35,560 bases of DNA. It comes from Sphingobium indicum BiD32 (GTDB lineage Bacteria; Pseudomonadota; Alphaproteobacteria; Sphingomonadales; Sphingomonadaceae). The stretch spans positions 1 through 35,560 of the forward strand of contig NZ_CAVK010000231.1 in assembly GCF_000382885.1 (NCBI RefSeq). Direction: 5' to 3'. The position numbers and the translations under genes are program-made. Of this stretch, positions 34,642-35,560 are shown one piece after another (position 1 is the stretch's first letter; the number at the start of each line of letters is the position of its first letter). The notes under the pieces were generated by a model. The model was not told the origin of the DNA, did no database searches, and saw only the letters and a list, made by a program, of their open reading frames with translations.

Positions 34642-34698
34642 GTCATTCCCGCGCAGGCGAGATGGTGGGAGATGGATCCCCGCCTTCGCGGGGATGAC
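34642..34698. repeat. REP-like palindromic repeat inside the operon
   Basis: Outer arms GTCATTCCCGCGCAGGCG (34642-34659) and CGCCTTCGCGGGGATGAC (34681-34698) are inverted copies with two mismatches. An inner perfect stem ATCCCCGC/GCGGGGAT with a CTTC loop lies at 34676-34695. This is the well-known 'CGTCATTCCCGCGaAGGCGGG' type found between genes in many proteobacteria including sphingomonads. It fills most of the gap between two genes that belong together. Confidence 0.8.
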
Positions 34699-34715
34699 AG
34701 GGGCAGGTTTGGGAG

Positions 34716-35480
34716 TCACTGCAAATTCACATACATGCCGCCATCGACCAGCAGCGCGGCGCCGGTGACATAGGCGGCCATGTCTGATGCCAGAAAGACG
34801 ATGGGTCCGGCGAGATCCTCCGGCGCGCCGAGGCGGCCCAAGGGGGTGCGCTGTTCCATGTAGCGGCGCTTTTCATCGTCGGCGAGATCATCCTTGTTGA
34901 TCTCCGTCAGGATCGTGCCGGGCAACACGCTGTTGCAGCGGATATTATGCTTGCCCAGCGCAATAGCGGTGGACTGCATCAGCGAATGGACGCCCGCTTT
35001 GGTGGGCGTGTAATGGGTCTGATATTCGCCGCCGACCAGTGCGGAGATGGAGGAGACGGCGACGATGGAGCCGCCATGGCCCTGTTTCACCATCTGCTGG
35101 GCGGCGGCCTGCACCATGAAATAAGCGCCGTGCAGGTTCACGCGAAAGGTGCGCTCGACGACATCGACCGGCATGTCGAGAAAGGCGTGGAAGGGGCAGA
35201 TGCCCGCATTGCTGACCATGACGTCGACCTTGCCGAAGGCGTCCACGGCGCGGGCGACGAAATCCTGCGCGGTCTGCGGGTCGGCGACGTCGCCCTTTAC
35301 CGCGATGGCGCGCTGGCCCAGCGCCTCGATCGCCGCGACGCAGCTTTGGGCGGGACCGTCGCTATTGGCATAGTTGATCGCGACATTCGCGCCATGCTGG
35401 GCGGCACCGATGGCGGCGGCACGGCCGATGCCGGTCGATGCGCCGGTGACGAGGACGGTCTTGCCTTCAAGCAATTTCAT
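34716..35480 (-). CDS. Probable L-rhamnose 1-dehydrogenase (SDR family)
   Basis: 254-residue short-chain dehydrogenase. The NAD(P) loop is TGASTGIGRAAA, the active site has VSSISALVGG then YTPTKAG (Ser and Tyr-x3-Lys), and the end is VTGAALLVDGGMYVNLQ. The stretches VSNAGICPFHAFLDMP, 'THYTPTKAGVHSLMQSTAIA' and IRCNSVLPGTILTEIN closely match my memory of L-rhamnose 1-dehydrogenase (LRA1-type) of Azotobacter and sphingomonads, which converts L-rhamnose to rhamnono-lactone as the first step of the non-phosphorylative pathway. It is more distant from FabG. Later pathway genes (lactonase, dehydratase, KDR enzymes) are not in the window and may lie beyond 35560. ATG 35480 has no strong Shine-Dalgarno. 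The gene heads the operon that runs to lutC. Confidence 0.8.
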   Translation of the reverse strand: MKLLEGKTVLVTGASTGIGRAAAIGAAQHGANVAINYANSDGPAQSCVAAIEALGQRAIAVKGDVADPQTAQDFVARAVDAFGKVDVMVSNAGICPFHAFLDMPVDVVERTFRVNLHGAYFMVQAAAQQMVKQGHGGSIVAVSSISALVGGEYQTHYTPTKAGVHSLMQSTAIALGKHNIRCNSVLPGTILTEINKDDLADDEKRRYMEQRTPLGRLGAPEDLAGPIVFLASDMAAYVTGAALLVDGGMYVNLQ

Positions 35481-35511
35481 GGGGCGGGGCTTTCGTTGGT
35501 TGGATGATCAT

Positions 35512-35560
35512 CCTCCCCTGCAAGGGGAGGTGGCGCGCGCGCAGCGCGTGACGGAGGGGT
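35512..35560. repeat. Dispersed palindromic repeat, cut by the window end
   Basis: CCTCCCCT (35512-35519) and AGGGGAGG (35523-35530) form a perfect 8-bp stem with a GCA loop. They are followed by a GC-alternating stretch and ACGGAGGGGT. This form (CCTCCCC...GGGGAGG...GGAGGGG) is a frequent intergenic repeat of alphaproteobacteria. It lies just upstream of the rhamnose dehydrogenase gene, 32 bases from its ATG. Confidence 0.6.

Noticed and set aside
34716..35480. Calling the SDR a FabG-type ketoacyl reductase
   Set aside because: The SDR core is shared, but the NAGICPFHAFLDMP and THYTPTKAGVHSLMQS stretches and the VDGGMYVNLQ end point to the rhamnose dehydrogenase group, and the neighbourhood agrees.

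Overview
The window looks like a chromosomal segment of a sphingomonad alphaproteobacterium (Sphingobium/Sphingomonas type). The reasons are high GC, very dense packing with many 4-14 bp gene overlaps, the order mutY / DUF721 (DciA-like) / dsbA-like / smc, xseA followed by a DUF2093 gene, a ~1000-residue TonB-dependent receptor with an 'IIVTGS' box, and palindromic intergenic repeats of a kind common in this group. All family names come from reading protein motifs; no database search was run.

Layout. (1) 39-549: a BrnT/BrnA toxin-antitoxin pair on the minus strand, with two palindromes and a promoter squeezed against the end of smc. (2) 647-6249, minus strand: DUF721/DciA-like gene, two tandem DsbA-like thiol oxidoreductases (one exported, one lipoprotein), then smc. 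(3) 6282-10435, plus strand: mutY, nudC, pmbA/tldE and an inositol-monophosphatase-family gene, mostly overlapping. A membrane-anchored helix-hairpin-helix protein converges on them. (4) 11048-14901: purD divergent from xseA, with start codons that overlap on opposite strands, then a DUF2093 gene and an M23 peptidase. A small exported protein of unknown function converges on the peptidase. (5) 15856-21813: a TonB-dependent receptor with a structured leader and strong terminator, a sulfotransferase-like P-loop protein, a TPR + aspartyl/asparaginyl beta-hydroxylase protein, and an 83-residue exported protein. (6) 21851-29520: clpB, an exported M28 peptidase, a divergent exported M16 double-domain peptidase, and a 100-residue unknown protein. 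(7) 29622-30095: a MarR-type regulator with a long palindrome directly before its start codon. (8) 30081-35480, minus strand: a sugar-degradation operon.

The most interesting part is region 8. In transcription order it encodes a probable L-rhamnose 1-dehydrogenase, a CE12-type rhamnogalacturonan acetylesterase, an exported alpha/beta-hydrolase esterase, and LutA, LutB and LutC (L-lactate oxidation). The last five genes are joined by four consecutive ATGA stop/start overlaps. Non-phosphorylative L-rhamnose breakdown ends in pyruvate plus L-lactate (or L-lactaldehyde), so the operon appears to link deacetylation of rhamnogalacturonan, the first oxidation of rhamnose, and recovery of its L-lactate end product. 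The second candidate system is region 5, where a TonB receptor sits with a sulfotransferase-like protein and a 2-oxoglutarate hydroxylase. The rest is housekeeping: chromosome organisation, DNA repair, purine synthesis, proteostasis and periplasmic thiol chemistry.
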